Assembly: GCF_029989365.1 (NCBI RefSeq)
Contig: NZ_JAPRAQ010000006.1
Coordinates: forward strand, 1-64,000
Direction of reading: 5' to 3'
DNA from: Bradyrhizobium sp. Arg816
GTDB taxonomy: Bacteria; Pseudomonadota; Alphaproteobacteria; Rhizobiales; Xanthobacteraceae
Length of the DNA stretch: 64,000 bases
Positions within the stretch are counted from its first letter, which is position 1. Each line of letters starts with the position of its first letter. Below, piece by piece: positions 25,933-34,915 of this stretch. The notes below the pieces were generated by a model. It did no database searches. It saw nothing but the letters and a program-made list of their open reading frames with translations, and had not been told where the DNA came from. Both the position numbers and the translations under genes were made by a program.

Positions 25933-26880
25933 ATGACATCGAAATCGACCTTCGTCCTCGGCCACCGGCATTTGCTGGGCATCGAGGGCCTTTCCGCGGC
26001 CGACATCACCGGCCTCCTCGACCTGTCCGAAGAATATGTCGAGCTCAACCGCCAGGTTGACAAGAAGCGCACCGTCCTGCGTGGACGGACGCAGGTGAAC
26101 CTCTTCTTCGAGGCCTCCACCCGAACCCAGTCCTCGTTCGAGCTCGCCGGCAAACGGCTGGGCGCCGACGTCATGAACATGTCGGTCTCCTCCTCGTCCA
26201 TCAAGAAGGGCGAGACGCTGGTCGACACCGCGATGACGCTCAACGCCATGCATCCGGATATCCTGGTGGTGCGCCATCACGCCTCCGGCGCGGTGGAACT
26301 GCTGGCGCGCAAGGTCGACGGTTCCGTGATCAATGCCGGCGATGGCGCGCACGAGCATCCGACGCAGGCGCTGCTCGACGCGCTGACCATCCGCCGCAAC
26401 AAGGGCCGGATCGAGGGCCTCGTGGTCGCGATCTGCGGCGACGTGCTGCATTCGCGTGTGGCCCGTTCCAACATCATCCTGCTCAACACCATGGGCGCCC
26501 GCGTCCGCGTCGTCGGCCCTTCCACGCTGCTGCCCCCCGGCATCGAGCGCATGGGGGTCGAGGTTGCGCGCGACATGCGCGAAGGGCTCAACGGCGCCGA
26601 TATCGTCATGATGCTGCGGCTCCAGCGCGAGCGCATGAACGGCTCCTTCGTGCCGTCGACCTCCGAATATTTCAACTATTTCGGGCTGGACCAGAAAAAG
26701 CTCGCTTACGCCAAGCCAGACGCTCTCGTCATGCATCCCGGCCCGATGAACCGCGGCGTCGAGATCGACACCGCGGTCGCCGACGGCGCGCAATCGCTGA
26801 TCCGCGAACAGGTCGAGATGGGCGTGGCGGTACGGATGGCCGTGCTCGAAGCGCTCGCCCGCAACTTGCCGAACGCGTGA
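25933..26880 (+). CDS. pyrB: Aspartate carbamoyltransferase catalytic subunit
   Basis: Makes carbamoyl-aspartate in pyrimidine synthesis. It is 315 aa, with the carbamoyl-phosphate loop FFEASTRTQSSFE, the HPTQALLD motif and MHPGPMNRGVEI. ATG 25933 gives the usual N-terminus. The last codons overlap the start of the dihydroorotase-like gene (TGATG), so the two subunits are translationally coupled, as expected where they form a stable complex. No pyrI regulatory subunit is present. Confidence 0.96.
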   Translation: MTSKSTFVLGHRHLLGIEGLSAADITGLLDLSEEYVELNRQVDKKRTVLRGRTQVNLFFEASTRTQSSFELAGKRLGADVMNMSVSSSSIKKGETLVDTAMTLNAMHPDILVVRHHASGAVELLARKVDGSVINAGDGAHEHPTQALLDALTIRRNKGRIEGLVVAICGDVLHSRVARSNIILLNTMGARVRVVGPSTLLPPGIERMGVEVARDMREGLNGADIVMMLRLQRERMNGSFVPSTSEYFNYFGLDQKKLAYAKPDALVMHPGPMNRGVEIDTAVADGAQSLIREQVEMGVAVRMAVLEALARNLPNA

Positions 26881-28187
26881 TGCTCATGCTGACTGACCGC
26901 CGCCCCATCCTGCTTGCCAACGCCCGCGTCGTCGATCCCTCCAGGGATTTCGACGGCCCCGGCGATGTCCTGATTGCCGACGGCATCATCCGCGAGACCC
27001 GTCGCGGCATCGGAGCGGCCGGCGTCCCCGAGGGCACCGACGTCGTCAACTGCGCCGGCAAGATCGTGGCCCCCGGCCTGGTCGACATGCGCGCCTTCGT
27101 CGGCGAGCCCGGCTTCAGCCACCGCGAGACCTTTGCCTCCGCGAGCCAGGCGGCTGCGACCGGCGGCATCACCACCATCATCTGCCAGCCCGACACGTCT
27201 CCGGTGATCGATAACTCGGCGACCGTCGACTTCGTGATGCGCCGCGCCCGCGACACCGCGATCGTCAACATCCAGCCGATGGCCGCGCTCACCAAGGGCA
27301 TGCGCGGCGAGGAGATGACCGAGTTCGGCCTGTTGAAGGCCGCAGGCGCCATCGCCTTCAGCGACGGCGACAGAAGCGTCACCAACGCCCAGGTGATGCG
27401 CCGGGCCCTGACCTATGCGCGCGATTTCGACGCGCTGATCGTGCATTACACCGAGGATCCCGATCTCGTCGGCGAAGGCGTGATGAACGAGGGCGAGTTC
27501 GCCTCGCGGCTCGGCCTGATGGGCATCCCGAACGCGGCGGAAGCCGTGATGCTGGAACGCGACATGCGCCTCGTCGCGCTGACCGGCGGCCGCTATCACG
27601 CGGCCTCGCTGTCCTGCATCGACTCGCTCGACGTGCTGAAGCGCGCCCGCGACGCCGGGCTCGCCGTCAGCGCCTCCGTCTCGATCAACCATCTTGCGCT
27701 CAACGAGAACGACATCGGGCCCTACCGGTCGTTCCTGAAGCTGTCGCCGCCGCTGCGCACCGAGGACGACCGCCGCGCGCTGGTCGCGGCGGTGGCCTCC
27801 GGCCTCGTCGACGTCATCATGTCCGACCACAATCCGCAGGACGTCGAGGTCAAGCGCCTGCCGTTCGCCGAAGCAGCCCCCGGCGCCATCGGGCTCGAGA
27901 CCATGCTGCCGGCGGGCCTTCGCCTCGTGCACAACGAGGAACTCGACCTGAAGACGCTGATCCGGGCCATGTCGACGCGGCCGGCCGAGATTTTGGGTCT
28001 GCCGGGTGGAACCCTGCGCACGGGCAGCCCGGCCGATGTCATCGTGATCGATCCCGATGTGCCCTGGATCGTCGATCCCGCCGACCTCAAATCGCCCTGC
28101 AAGAACACCCCGTTCGACGAGGCCCGCTTTACAGGCCGCGTGGTGCGCACCATTGTCGGCGGACGGACGGTGTACGAGCATGTCTGA
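26880..28187 (+). CDS. pyrC: Dihydroorotase-like protein lacking the HxH motif (PyrX/PyrC'-type)
   Basis: Amidohydrolase-fold protein of 435 aa from ATG 26880 (GTG 26877 is also possible). Where active class I dihydroorotases read DxHxHxR, this one has PGLVDMRAFVGEPG, so both His ligands of the binuclear metal site are missing. Other landmarks remain: LIVHYTEDPDL, SINHLALNENDIG, MSDHNPQDVEVKR and GAIGLETMLPAG. Non-catalytic homologues of this kind support PyrB assembly in Pseudomonas. I infer a structural role with pyrB; an active dihydroorotase should be elsewhere in the genome. The symbol follows common annotation only. Confidence 0.9.
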   Translation: MLMLTDRRPILLANARVVDPSRDFDGPGDVLIADGIIRETRRGIGAAGVPEGTDVVNCAGKIVAPGLVDMRAFVGEPGFSHRETFASASQAAATGGITTIICQPDTSPVIDNSATVDFVMRRARDTAIVNIQPMAALTKGMRGEEMTEFGLLKAAGAIAFSDGDRSVTNAQVMRRALTYARDFDALIVHYTEDPDLVGEGVMNEGEFASRLGLMGIPNAAEAVMLERDMRLVALTGGRYHAASLSCIDSLDVLKRARDAGLAVSASVSINHLALNENDIGPYRSFLKLSPPLRTEDDRRALVAAVASGLVDVIMSDHNPQDVEVKRLPFAEAAPGAIGLETMLPAGLRLVHNEELDLKTLIRAMSTRPAEILGLPGGTLRTGSPADVIVIDPDVPWIVDPADLKSPCKNTPFDEARFTGRVVRTIVGGRTVYEHV

Positions 28188-28234
28188 CGGGCAAATTCAT
28201 GCGTGGCGTCTCGGTTCAGCATGGAGCTGCGGCC

Positions 28235-28831
28235 ATGGGGCTTGAAGCCTTCCTGCCTGTGGCCTTCGTCATCGGCTACCTGCTCGGCTCGATTCCGTTC
28301 GGGCTGGTCCTGACCAGGCTCGCCGGCACGCAGGATATTCGCTCGATCGGCTCCGGCAGCATCGGCGCCACCAACGTGCTGCGCACGGGACGCAAGAGCC
28401 TTGCCGCGGGCACGCTGCTGCTCGACGCGCTCAAGGGGACGGTCGCGGTGGTGATCGCCGGCTACATCGCGGGGCCCAATGCCGCCATGGTCGCCGGGCT
28501 CGGCGCCTTCCTCGGCCATCTCTTCCCGGTCTGGCTGAAGTTTAGAGGCGGCAAGGGCGTCGCCGTCTATATCGGCATCCTGCTCGGCCTGTTCTGGCCC
28601 GGCGCAGTCGTGTTCTGCCTGCTTTGGCTCGCCACCGCCTTCACCACCCGCTACTCCTCGCTGTCCGCGCTGGTGGCAGCGTTCATCACCCCGATTTTCC
28701 TGTGGTGGTTCGGGCACCTCGCGCTCGCATCGCTGTTCGCCGCGCTGACGCTGCTCTTGTTCTACGCGCATCGCGAGAACATCAAGCGCCTGCAATCGGG
28801 CAAGGAAAGCCGGATCGGCGAAAAGGCCTAA
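28235..28831 (+). CDS. plsY: Acyl-phosphate glycerol-3-phosphate acyltransferase PlsY
   Basis: Membrane enzyme that makes lysophosphatidate from acyl-phosphate, the first step of phospholipid synthesis. It is 198 aa with the family motifs GYLLGSIPFGLVL, IRSIGSGSIGATNVLR, FRGGKGVAVYIG and a final YAHRENIKRLQSGKE. ATG 28235 is preceded by a GGAG site. It follows the pyrC-like gene by about 50 bp on the same strand. Confidence 0.96.
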   Translation: MGLEAFLPVAFVIGYLLGSIPFGLVLTRLAGTQDIRSIGSGSIGATNVLRTGRKSLAAGTLLLDALKGTVAVVIAGYIAGPNAAMVAGLGAFLGHLFPVWLKFRGGKGVAVYIGILLGLFWPGAVVFCLLWLATAFTTRYSSLSALVAAFITPIFLWWFGHLALASLFAALTLLLFYAHRENIKRLQSGKESRIGEKA

Positions 28832-28979
28832 AGCCGGAAAAAGTCCGGATACCGCCGCAACCCTTCCGCATTATATGCCAAATCCTGTTCGCAACTCTCA
28901 GCTCACTCTCAGCGAGAGTGGCGAACAGGTTCCATGCCTGTCATCCTGACACAGAAGTGGCGTTACGCGGTTGCTCAGA

Positions 28980-30182
28980 ATGAGCGGGAAGATTGTCGGC
29001 GCGCATGACGGGCCTGGTTCGCACGGTGCTTCCAGCACCGCGGCAAGCCGGCTGCTCTCGATGACCAATGTCTGGTCCGACGCGCCCTCGCCGCTGCCGA
29101 CGCCCGAGCCTGCTCCCATTCCCCCGCCGGTGACCCAGCCTGCGCCCGTCGCGCAAGCCGCAGCCCGCGTCGAGATCGTGACCATTGCCGCGCCGGTCGC
29201 GCCCGCGCAGCCGCACTCCGGCCAATGGCCTCCGCAAAAACTGTCGCTGGCCCTTCAGGGCGGCGGCACCTTTGCGGCCTTCACCTGGGGTGTGCTGGAG
29301 CGGCTGCTGGAAGAGCCGTCGATCGAATTCGACACCATCAGCGGCGCCAGCGCCGGCGCCATCAACGCGCTGCTGCTCGCCTCCGGCCTTGCCGAAGGCG
29401 GACGCGAAGGCGCCCGTTCGCGGTTGAACCGGTTCTGGGCCCGCCTGATGCACGAGGCCTCGTTCCGCTCCTTGATGCTGGTCGGCGGATTCTCGCCGGC
29501 GGGAAGCTCGGTCGCATTCGGTCCGACGCTGCGCTCCGGCCAGTTCGATCCGTTCGATCTCGATCCGCTGCGGCAGGCGCTGTCGCGCGACATCGATTTT
29601 GCCGCCTTGCGCGACGCGGCCTGCCCAAAACTGCTGATCGCCGCGACGCGAATCCGCGATGGGCAGCAGCAGATCTTCCGCAACGATTGCATTACCGCCG
29701 ACGTCGCGCTGGCCTCGACCTGCCCGCCCTTGGTTCACTGCGCCGTCGAGATCGACGGCGAGGCCTATTGGGATGGCGGCTTTGGCGGCAATCCGCCGCT
29801 GGTGCGCCTGGTGCAGGAGTCGACAGCGTCCGATCTGCTGCTCGTCCAGGTCACGCCCACGCGCGACAGCTACGTGCCGATCACGCTCGCCGCGATCGAC
29901 CGCAGGCTCGACCAGATTGCAGCCAACGCCGCCCTCAACGCCGAGATCGCGGCCCTGGAATGGGCGCGAGCCACGGCCGCACCTTCGCTGCGGCTCTCCA
30001 GGATCGCGGCCGAAGACTCCGTCGAGGGCCTGGCGCAGCGCTCATCCACCGATCTCGGCCGCGGCTTCATTCGCACGCTGCACCGGAGTGGTCGCGAGGC
30101 CGCCGAGCGTTGGCTCGGACAAGGCGCTGTTGGCACCGAGGCCGAACGCGCGCTGCCCGCCACTGAGCCTGCGCTAGCCTGA
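28980..30182 (+). CDS. Patatin-like phospholipase
   Basis: Serine hydrolase of about 400 aa. After a Pro/Ala-rich stretch (residues of about 35-80) comes the patatin core: LALQGGGTFAAFTWGVLE (oxyanion loop), ISGASAGAINALLLASG with the GxSxG nucleophile Ser, and YWDGGFGGNPPL with the catalytic Asp. I start at ATG 28980; ATG 29061 is an alternative that would shorten the disordered N-terminus. There is no signal peptide. Its end overlaps the convergent amidase gene by 9 bp. Confidence 0.9.
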   Translation: MSGKIVGAHDGPGSHGASSTAASRLLSMTNVWSDAPSPLPTPEPAPIPPPVTQPAPVAQAAARVEIVTIAAPVAPAQPHSGQWPPQKLSLALQGGGTFAAFTWGVLERLLEEPSIEFDTISGASAGAINALLLASGLAEGGREGARSRLNRFWARLMHEASFRSLMLVGGFSPAGSSVAFGPTLRSGQFDPFDLDPLRQALSRDIDFAALRDAACPKLLIAATRIRDGQQQIFRNDCITADVALASTCPPLVHCAVEIDGEAYWDGGFGGNPPLVRLVQESTASDLLLVQVTPTRDSYVPITLAAIDRRLDQIAANAALNAEIAALEWARATAAPSLRLSRIAAEDSVEGLAQRSSTDLGRGFIRTLHRSGREAAERWLGQGAVGTEAERALPATEPALA

Positions 30183-31418
30183 TTTCGCCAGCGCATCCTC
30201 CAGGAACCATGCCGCCGCAAGTGCGCCCGGATCGTTGCCGAAGCGCGCGATCACCTGCACGCCGATCGGCAGGCCGCCGACCTTCAGCACCGGCACGTTG
30301 ACGCAAGGATTGCCCATCAGCGTCCAGAGCCGGTTGTAGCGGGGGTCGCCGGTGGAGGCGAGTTCCTTGGCCGGCGGCGTGCCCGGCGCCGAATAGGTCA
30401 GGAGCACGTCGAAACCTTCGAACAGCTCGCCGATCTCGCGGCGGCCGCGACGGCTGATCCGGCGCGCCTCGTCATAATCCTTGGGCGTCAGGCCGACAGT
30501 CGCATCGAGGCTGGCACGCAGCATCGGCGCGATCTCGTCGTGACGCTCCGAAAACTCCCAGGCGAGCGCGCGATGCGCCTCGAAGTCCTGGATGATCGGA
30601 TGGATGCGCCAGGCCTCCTGCACCGCTTCGGGCAGGTTGATGATCTGCACGCTGGCGCCGGCGCGCTCGGCCGCCTTGATCGCGGCTTGCAGCCCCTCTT
30701 CGGCGGCCGGCTCCACGGCGCCGGCAAATTCCTGCCGGACCACGGCGATGCGCGGCGCCTTCGCCGCGACGATGCCGGAGAATTCGGTGCGGCCGGTCAT
30801 CGCGAGCAGTCCGCGCGCGAGATCTTCCGCGCGCGCGCCGAACAGGCCGACCGTGTCGAGCGCCCAGGAATAGCATTTCACGCCGACCGTCGGCAGCATC
30901 CGGAACGACGGCTTGATCGCGGCAGCCCCGCAATAGGCGGCGGGCCGGATCACCGAGCCGCCGGTCTGGGTGCCGAGCGCCAGCGGGATCATGCCGGCAC
31001 CGACGGCCGCGGCCGAGCCCGAGGACGAGCCGCCCGGCGTATGGCCGAGATTGTGCGGATTGAGCGTCGGGGTCGGATCGCGCGAGGCGAACGCCGTGGT
31101 CGTGGTCTTGCCGATGATGGTGGCGCCTGCCCGCTTCAGCATCATCACGACCGGCGCGTCCGAGCGCGGCTGCCAGCCACGATAGATCTCCGAGCCCATC
31201 TCGGTCGGCATGTTGGCGGTGTCGATGATGTCCTTGATGCCGACGGCGATGCCGCGCAGCGGACCGGTGCCTTGCGCCTTCGCGGATTTGTCGTGACGGA
31301 CGAAGGCGTGGACGTCCTTCTCCTTGGCCTCGATCGCCGCGTGCGACTGGGCGATGGCGTCATCGGGCGAAAGCTCGCCCGCTTCGATGCGGCGCTGGAG
31401 GTCGGCAAGTGAGATCAT
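30174..31418 (-). CDS. Amidase (amidase-signature family)
   Basis: A 414-aa hydrolase related to GatA but not part of a tRNA amidotransferase. It carries the Ser-cisSer-Lys triad region: GIAVGIKDIIDTANMPTEMG (Lys), HTPGGSSSGSAAAVGAGM and GTQTGGSVIRPAAYCG (Ser residues). Start at MISLADLQRRIEAGE, ATG 31418. Substrate unknown. It converges on the patatin gene. The GatA of this strain is the separate gene at 15.8-17.3 kb. Confidence 0.9.
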   Translation of the reverse strand: MISLADLQRRIEAGELSPDDAIAQSHAAIEAKEKDVHAFVRHDKSAKAQGTGPLRGIAVGIKDIIDTANMPTEMGSEIYRGWQPRSDAPVVMMLKRAGATIIGKTTTTAFASRDPTPTLNPHNLGHTPGGSSSGSAAAVGAGMIPLALGTQTGGSVIRPAAYCGAAAIKPSFRMLPTVGVKCYSWALDTVGLFGARAEDLARGLLAMTGRTEFSGIVAAKAPRIAVVRQEFAGAVEPAAEEGLQAAIKAAERAGASVQIINLPEAVQEAWRIHPIIQDFEAHRALAWEFSERHDEIAPMLRASLDATVGLTPKDYDEARRISRRGRREIGELFEGFDVLLTYSAPGTPPAKELASTGDPRYNRLWTLMGNPCVNVPVLKVGGLPIGVQVIARFGNDPGALAAAWFLEDALAKSG

Positions 31419-31724
31419 GGCAATATCCTTCTTATTGCCATCGCTTTTAGCATCGGGGCGAGGTCGCGCAAGCGCACCTGGACGCGGTCGATCCATGCGT
31501 GAAGTCGATCGGGACCAGCGGCTCGACCAGAGCATTCGCCTTCGTGGGCGCCGCGCCGATGAGATCAAGAATGGAAACAGTATCTTTCAATTATTTCTAT
31601 TTTTATCGCAGATCGGGCCAGTTTGAGGTCACAACGCAGGGCCCTGCGGCGCGCACTCTTACGGACCACGAACGCTTGGTGCGTCACCGCCGTCGGACCT
31701 CAACCAAGCTCAGGAGCGATGACC
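31419..31724. promoter_or_regulatory. Divergent promoter region, amidase / DoxX
   Basis: About 300 bp with no supported gene between two divergent starts. The stretch around 31570-31610 (GTATCTTTCAATTATTTCTA) is markedly AT-rich and probably holds a promoter. I could not fix the -35/-10 boxes. Confidence 0.45.
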
Positions 31725-32150
31725 ATGGATACGACCCGTTATGCTTCCCTCGTTGGCCGGCTGCTGATCGGCCTCCCGTTTGCAATGAGTGGCTTCGGCA
31801 AGCTCACCGCCTATGGTGCGACGACCGCTTACATCGCCTCTGCGGGATTGCCGGTGCCCCCGTTGGCATATGCGATCGCAGTTCTCGTCGAGCTCGGTGG
31901 CGGTCTCCTGCTGATCGCGGGCTATCAAGCCCGCTCGGTCGCGCTGGCGCTCGCCATATTCTCGCTGGCCGCGGCCGTCTCGTTCCACAACAACTTTGCC
32001 GACCAGAATCAGATGATCCATTTCCTCAAGAATGTGATGATGGCAGGCGGTCTGCTTCAGATCTTTGCCTTCGGAGCCGGTGCGCTCAGCCTTGACGCTC
32101 GCGTCTCGCGGAGCGGCGTCGCTGTCGCTCAGGCGGCGCACGCGCGTTGA
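31725..32150 (+). CDS. DoxX-family membrane protein
   Basis: A 141-aa inner-membrane protein with four hydrophobic helices. It opens YASLVGRLLIGLPFAMSGFGKL, then PVPPLAYAIAVLVELGGGLLLIAGY and the FHNNFADQNQMIHFLKN loop typical of DoxX (PF07681). ATG 31725 sits 8 bp after AGGAG; the ATG six bases earlier is too close to that site. The family is linked to thiol/redox homeostasis, but the role here is not known. Confidence 0.9.
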   Translation: MDTTRYASLVGRLLIGLPFAMSGFGKLTAYGATTAYIASAGLPVPPLAYAIAVLVELGGGLLLIAGYQARSVALALAIFSLAAAVSFHNNFADQNQMIHFLKNVMMAGGLLQIFAFGAGALSLDARVSRSGVAVAQAAHAR

Positions 32151-32280
32151 ATGGACGACCTTGCGGAAGACCCGTCGACCACGTCGGGTCTTCCGGCCGC
32201 GCCTTTGAAGCCCGATCAAGCGCACGCAACTGTTGCCCACGCCCTCAGGTAGTTCCATGCTGCTCCCACAAGGAGACGCC

Positions 32281-33399
32281 GTGGACGCCATCAATCCGAG
32301 CGTTGAGCTGACCGAGGCCGAACGGATCGACCGCCTGCGGCTGATCCGCTCCGACAATGTCGGGCCGCGCACCTTCCGTTCGCTGGTCGATCATTTCGGC
32401 ACGGCGCGCGCCGCGCTGGAGCGCCTGCCCGATCTGGCTCGCCGGGGCGGCGCGTCGCGATCGGGGCGTATCTGTAGCGCGGATGAGGCGAAGGCCGAGC
32501 TCGACGCAAGCCGCAAGTTCGGCATCGCCTGGCTCGCGCCCGGTGAGGACGGTTATCCGGCGCGGCTCGCCACGCTCGACGACGCGCCGCCGCTGCTCGC
32601 CGTGCGCGGCGACACCACGACCCTGATGCGTCCGATGATCGCGATCGTCGGTTCGCGCAACGCCTCCGGCGCCGGACTCAAATTCGCCGGCCAGCTCGCG
32701 CGCGAGCTCGGCGAAGCCGGCTTCATCGTCATCTCGGGGCTCGCCCGCGGCGTCGACCAGGCCGCGCACCGCGCAAGTGTCGAAAGCGGCACGATCGCGG
32801 TGCTCGCTGGCGGGCATGACTGCATCTATCCGCCCGAGCATGGCGACCTGCTCGCCGCGATCCTCGATCATTCGGGCGCTGCGATCTCCGAGATGCCGCT
32901 CGGCCACGAGCCGCGCGCCCGCGACTTCCCCCGCCGCAACCGGCTGATCTCGGGCGCCGCGCTCGGCGTGGTCGTGGTGGAGGCCGCGCACCGCTCGGGC
33001 TCGCTGATCACCGCGCGCATGGCGGCCGAACAGGGCCGCGAGGTGTTCGCGGTGCCCGGCTCGCCGCTCGACCCGCGCGCCGCCGGCACCAACGATCTGA
33101 TCAAGCAGGGCGCAACGCTCGTCACCGAAGCGTCCGACATCATCAACGCTGTCGCACCGATCATGGAGCGGCCGCTGATGCATCCGGCGAACGAGCCCGA
33201 CAGCGAACCGTTCGAGAGCGATCCGCAATCACACGACCGCGACCAGATCACCGGCCTGCTCGGGCCAGCGCCCATCTCGATCGACGACCTCGTGCGGATG
33301 TCCGGCGCCTCGCCCGCGATCGTCCGCACGGTGCTGCTGGAGCTGGAGCTTGCCGGCCGCCTCGAACGGCACGGCGGTGGATTGGTGTCGCTGCTTTAG
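32281..33399 (+). CDS. dprA: DNA processing protein DprA
   Basis: Protects incoming single-stranded DNA and loads RecA during transformation. It has the Rossmann-like core IAIVGSRNASGAGLKFA, VISGLARGVDQAAHR, VLAGGHDCIYPPEH and AVPGSPLDPRAAGTNDLIKQGA. A SAM-like domain is at the N-terminus and a winged-helix DprA C-terminal domain (ISIDDLVRMSG...) at the end. GTG 32281 follows AAGGAG by 6 bp; ATG 32257 is an alternative. Its stop overlaps the convergent HxlR gene by 4 bp. Confidence 0.94.
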   Translation: MDAINPSVELTEAERIDRLRLIRSDNVGPRTFRSLVDHFGTARAALERLPDLARRGGASRSGRICSADEAKAELDASRKFGIAWLAPGEDGYPARLATLDDAPPLLAVRGDTTTLMRPMIAIVGSRNASGAGLKFAGQLARELGEAGFIVISGLARGVDQAAHRASVESGTIAVLAGGHDCIYPPEHGDLLAAILDHSGAAISEMPLGHEPRARDFPRRNRLISGAALGVVVVEAAHRSGSLITARMAAEQGREVFAVPGSPLDPRAAGTNDLIKQGATLVTEASDIINAVAPIMERPLMHPANEPDSEPFESDPQSHDRDQITGLLGPAPISIDDLVRMSGASPAIVRTVLLELELAGRLERHGGGLVSLL

Positions 33400-33806
33400 C
33401 TGTCGCTGCGCCGATCGAATAGCGTCCGTGCAGCTTCGATCTTCGTCAGATGGTCCATCGCCCACTGCCCGAGTGCCTTCACCGGCTGCTGCAGCCCTCG
33501 GCCGAGGTCCGTCAGCTCGTAATCGACACGCGGCGGAATGGTCGGAAAGATCGTGCGCGTGACGAGGCCGTCGCGCTCCAATCCGCGCAGCGTCAAGGTC
33601 AGCATCCGCTGCGAGATGCCGCTGATCATGCGCTTCAGCTCATTGAAGCGCTTGGGCCCGTCGCTCAGGTTCATGATGACGAACACGCTCCATTTGTCGC
33701 CGACGCGCGACAGGACCGAGGCCACGCCGCGGCAGTCGGCATGGTCGGGATCCGGCAGCCGCGGTGCAGGCAAATCGGTGTGTGCAGGTTTCAATGATGT
33801 GCCCAT
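33396..33806 (-). CDS. HxlR-family transcriptional regulator (next to azoreductase)
   Basis: A 136-aa winged-helix regulator. The HxlR pattern is present: Cys25 near the N-terminus (ADCRGVASVLSRVGDKWSVF), FNELKRMISGISQRMLT for the recognition region and VDYELTDLGRGL for the wing. Cys25 matches the redox or aldehyde-sensing Cys of the family. It is divergent from the azoreductase gene with 84 bp between starts, the standard layout for a repressor and its quinone/azo-reductase target. Confidence 0.92.
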   Translation of the reverse strand: MGTSLKPAHTDLPAPRLPDPDHADCRGVASVLSRVGDKWSVFVIMNLSDGPKRFNELKRMISGISQRMLTLTLRGLERDGLVTRTIFPTIPPRVDYELTDLGRGLQQPVKALGQWAMDHLTKIEAARTLFDRRSDS

Positions 33807-33890
33807 GGCTCAAAAAAGTGCGTTCTTGCGGGGGATTTGACAGTCACTCATGTAGTGCGGGTTACAAATCTATACCATAGGTGAACCCCC

Positions 33891-34499
33891 ATGAAACTCC
33901 TCCATATCGACTCCAGCGTGCTCGGCCCCCACTCCGTCTCCAGGCAGGTTTCCGCCGCCATCGTCGACCGTCTCCGGCAGGCGACGCCGTCGCTCGACCT
34001 CGTCTATCGCGATTTGACGCAAATCCCGCTCGCCCACCTCTCCGGCTCACACCTCGCGGCCGCGCAAGGCGCCCCGGCTCCGGCGGAACTCGGACCCGAC
34101 CTTGCCGCGAGCGCGGCGGTGCTGAACGAGTTCCTCGATGCCGATATCGTCGTGATCGGCGCGCCCATGTACAATTTTACGATCCCGAGCCAGCTCAAGG
34201 CCTGGATCGACCGCGTCCTCGTGGTGGGGAAAACGTTCAAATACGACGCGAACGGCCCCCAGGGCCTTGCCGGCAACAAGCGCGTGATCGTGGCGATCTC
34301 GCGTGGCGGCTATTACGGCCCGGGCACACCGGCCGCCTCGCTTGAGCACCTCGAAACCTATTTGCGCGGCGTGTTCGCGTTCATGGGCATCACGAGCCCC
34401 GAATTCATCATCGCCGACGGCATCCAGGTTGGCCCTGAGCATCGTGAGAAAGCGCTGGCCGGAGCGCTTCAGGCTGCCACCAGCCTGCAGGCGGCGTAA
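33891..34499 (+). CDS. azoR: FMN-dependent NADH-azoreductase / quinone reductase
   Basis: Flavodoxin-fold oxidoreductase of 202 aa that reduces quinones and azo compounds with NADH. Features: MKLLHIDSSVLGPHSVSRQVS for the flavin phosphate loop, GAPMYNFTIPSQLKAWIDRV and SRGGYYGPGTPAASLEHLETYL. It is probably repressed by the divergent HxlR protein and induced by electrophiles, based on the arrangement rather than on a site I can prove. Confidence 0.92.
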   Translation: MKLLHIDSSVLGPHSVSRQVSAAIVDRLRQATPSLDLVYRDLTQIPLAHLSGSHLAAAQGAPAPAELGPDLAASAAVLNEFLDADIVVIGAPMYNFTIPSQLKAWIDRVLVVGKTFKYDANGPQGLAGNKRVIVAISRGGYYGPGTPAASLEHLETYLRGVFAFMGITSPEFIIADGIQVGPEHREKALAGALQAATSLQAA

Positions 34500-34557
34500 A
34501 ACCTACGCCGACACCAGCCGCTGCCGGACTCCGGCGGCGGCTGAGAGTTCAACAGCG

Positions 34558-34740
34558 CTAAAACCAGGCGCCCTGAACGCCAAGAATGACGGCGACGAGC
34601 GAAATGAAAAGCCCGATGCCTGAGAAAAGTGCCACCCCGATGAACTCGGACGTGTCGGAGTGCTTGGCGGGAATGACGGAATGTTCGGTGTAAATACGCG
34701 GTTCTGAAATCGACGAAGAAATACGAGCTGCCTTTGACAT
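34558..34740 (-). CDS. Small single-span membrane protein
   Basis: A 60-aa protein: a polar N-terminal half (MSKAARISSSISEPRIYTEH, then SVIPAKHSDTSEF) and one C-terminal hydrophobic helix (IGVALFSGIGLFISLVAVIL). ATG 34740 is preceded by GGGAGCC. No family is known to me. The orientation would be N-in or N-out with a short periplasmic or cytoplasmic tail. Confidence 0.65.
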   Translation of the reverse strand: MSKAARISSSISEPRIYTEHSVIPAKHSDTSEFIGVALFSGIGLFISLVAVILGVQGAWF

Positions 34741-34915
34741 CGCGGGCTCCCTGAAAATGAGTCTTGTGACCCCTTCCCGCAAAAGGGTCTCGGCAGCGCA
34801 AGCGAAGGTTCAACGCCTCACGCAAGGTTCAGAGCAATACAGCCACCGAGGTGCAGGAACCGGCCGGCGCAACCGATGGCGTCGCGCCGACCGATTCAAT
34901 TTTCGCAAACGTTGA

